Source: Actinomycetota bacterium
Lineage (GTDB): Bacteria > Actinomycetota > Actinomycetes > Nanopelagicales > Nanopelagicaceae
Direction of reading: 5' to 3'
Assembly (NCBI GenBank): GCA_009702465.1
Contig: WLHY01000051.1
Span: forward strand, 1 to 6,538
Length of the DNA: 6,538 bases
Positions 6,243 to 6,538 of the stretch are shown here, piece by piece. Made by a program: the position numbers and the translations under genes. How positions within the stretch are numbered: the stretch's first letter is position 1; each line of letters starts with the position of its first letter. The notes beneath the pieces were generated by a model. That model was not told the origin of the DNA. It was given only the letters and a program-made list of their open reading frames with translations, and did not search any database.

Positions 6243-6538
6243 ATGTTAATTAGCGATCGGGATATCAAGGCGGAGATCTCCGCCGGTCGGGTAAAGGTAG
6301 AGCCATTTACCGAGGCGATGGTTCAGCCCTCAAGTGTTGATGTTCGGCTAGATCGTTTTTTCCGCACCTTTGAAAATCACAAGTATGAGGTGATCGATCC
6401 ATCAAAGGAGCAACCAGATTTAACCCGCGAGGTTGCCGTTGCAGCTAATGAGTTTTTTATTCTCCACCCAGGTGAGTTTGTTTTAGCAAGCACCTATGAA
6501 GTAATTACTTTGCCCGATGATATTGCTGGCAGATTAGA
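6243..6538 (+). CDS. dcd: dCTP deaminase, 3' end outside window
   Basis: Dcd deaminates dCTP to dUTP, feeding thymidylate synthesis; some actinobacterial and archaeal members also hydrolyse dUTP to dUMP. The first 98 codons are visible, about half of the usual ~190-residue protein. The start [12 protein letters not shown], the nucleotide-binding family motif [10 protein letters not shown] (28-37), and the later HPGEFVL...[14 protein letters not shown] segment match actinobacterial Dcd closely. The catalytic residues lie beyond the window, so mono- or bifunctional activity cannot be judged. ATG 6243 is the earliest possible start, because TAG at 6231-6233 is in frame. The gene is transcribed divergently from the acyl-CoA dehydrogenase. 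The tRNA-Gly gene that accompanies dcd in some mycobacteria is not seen upstream. Confidence 0.95.
   Translation, partial: MLISDRDIKAEISAGRVKVEPFTEAMVQPSSVDVRLDRFFRTFENHKYEVIDPSKEQPDLTREVAVAANEFFILHPGEFVLASTYEVITLPDDIAGRL

Noticed and set aside
1..6538. Defence system, CRISPR array, insertion sequence or prophage
   Set aside because: All long frames belong to recognised housekeeping or metabolic families. No spaced direct repeats, transposase or terminal inverted repeats were seen.

Overview
The window looks like part of the chromosome of a low-GC actinobacterium. The ribosomal gene order rpsR-rplI followed by dnaB, a zinc-binding (Cys-rich) S18, a FadE5-type long acyl-CoA dehydrogenase and a dCTP deaminase all resemble mycobacterial proteins recalled from memory. 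The DNA is visibly AT-leaning, roughly mid-40s % GC by eye. Together this suggests streamlined freshwater Actinobacteria (Nanopelagicales/acI type), but that assignment is inference.

Layout from left to right. Positions 1-227 hold the 3' part of rpsR. It is followed after 17 bp by rplI (245-694), which ends at a strong intrinsic terminator (708-744). The 263-bp gap before dnaB is the longest non-coding stretch. It carries a cluster of DnaA-box-like 9-mers (778-809), a 10-bp perfect palindrome (818-827), a candidate promoter (888-916) and a clear Shine-Dalgarno sequence. dnaB (958-2358) encodes an intein-free replicative helicase. Forty bases later on the same strand lies an SbtA-family permease (2399-3367). 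Its 3' end overlaps by 12 bp the convergent EamA/DMT transporter (3356-4282, minus). Upstream of that on the minus strand is a 608-residue FadE5-like acyl-CoA dehydrogenase (4323-6149). A 93-bp divergent spacer separates it from the start of dcd (6243 to the window end).

The left half is housekeeping translation and replication. The right half combines transport, acyl-CoA oxidation and pyrimidine nucleotide supply, and shows no obvious common pathway. No mobile element, CRISPR array, tRNA or rRNA was seen.

The most distinctive signals are regulatory. Three or four genes without a Shine-Dalgarno sequence have a TANNNT -10 hexamer 6-7 nt before the start codon, with an in-frame stop close upstream, which suggests leaderless mRNAs. 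The dnaB leader carries DnaA-box-like motifs. The SbtA homologue lacks most of the long cytoplasmic loop of the cyanobacterial protein. I found no convincing wholly new system here.
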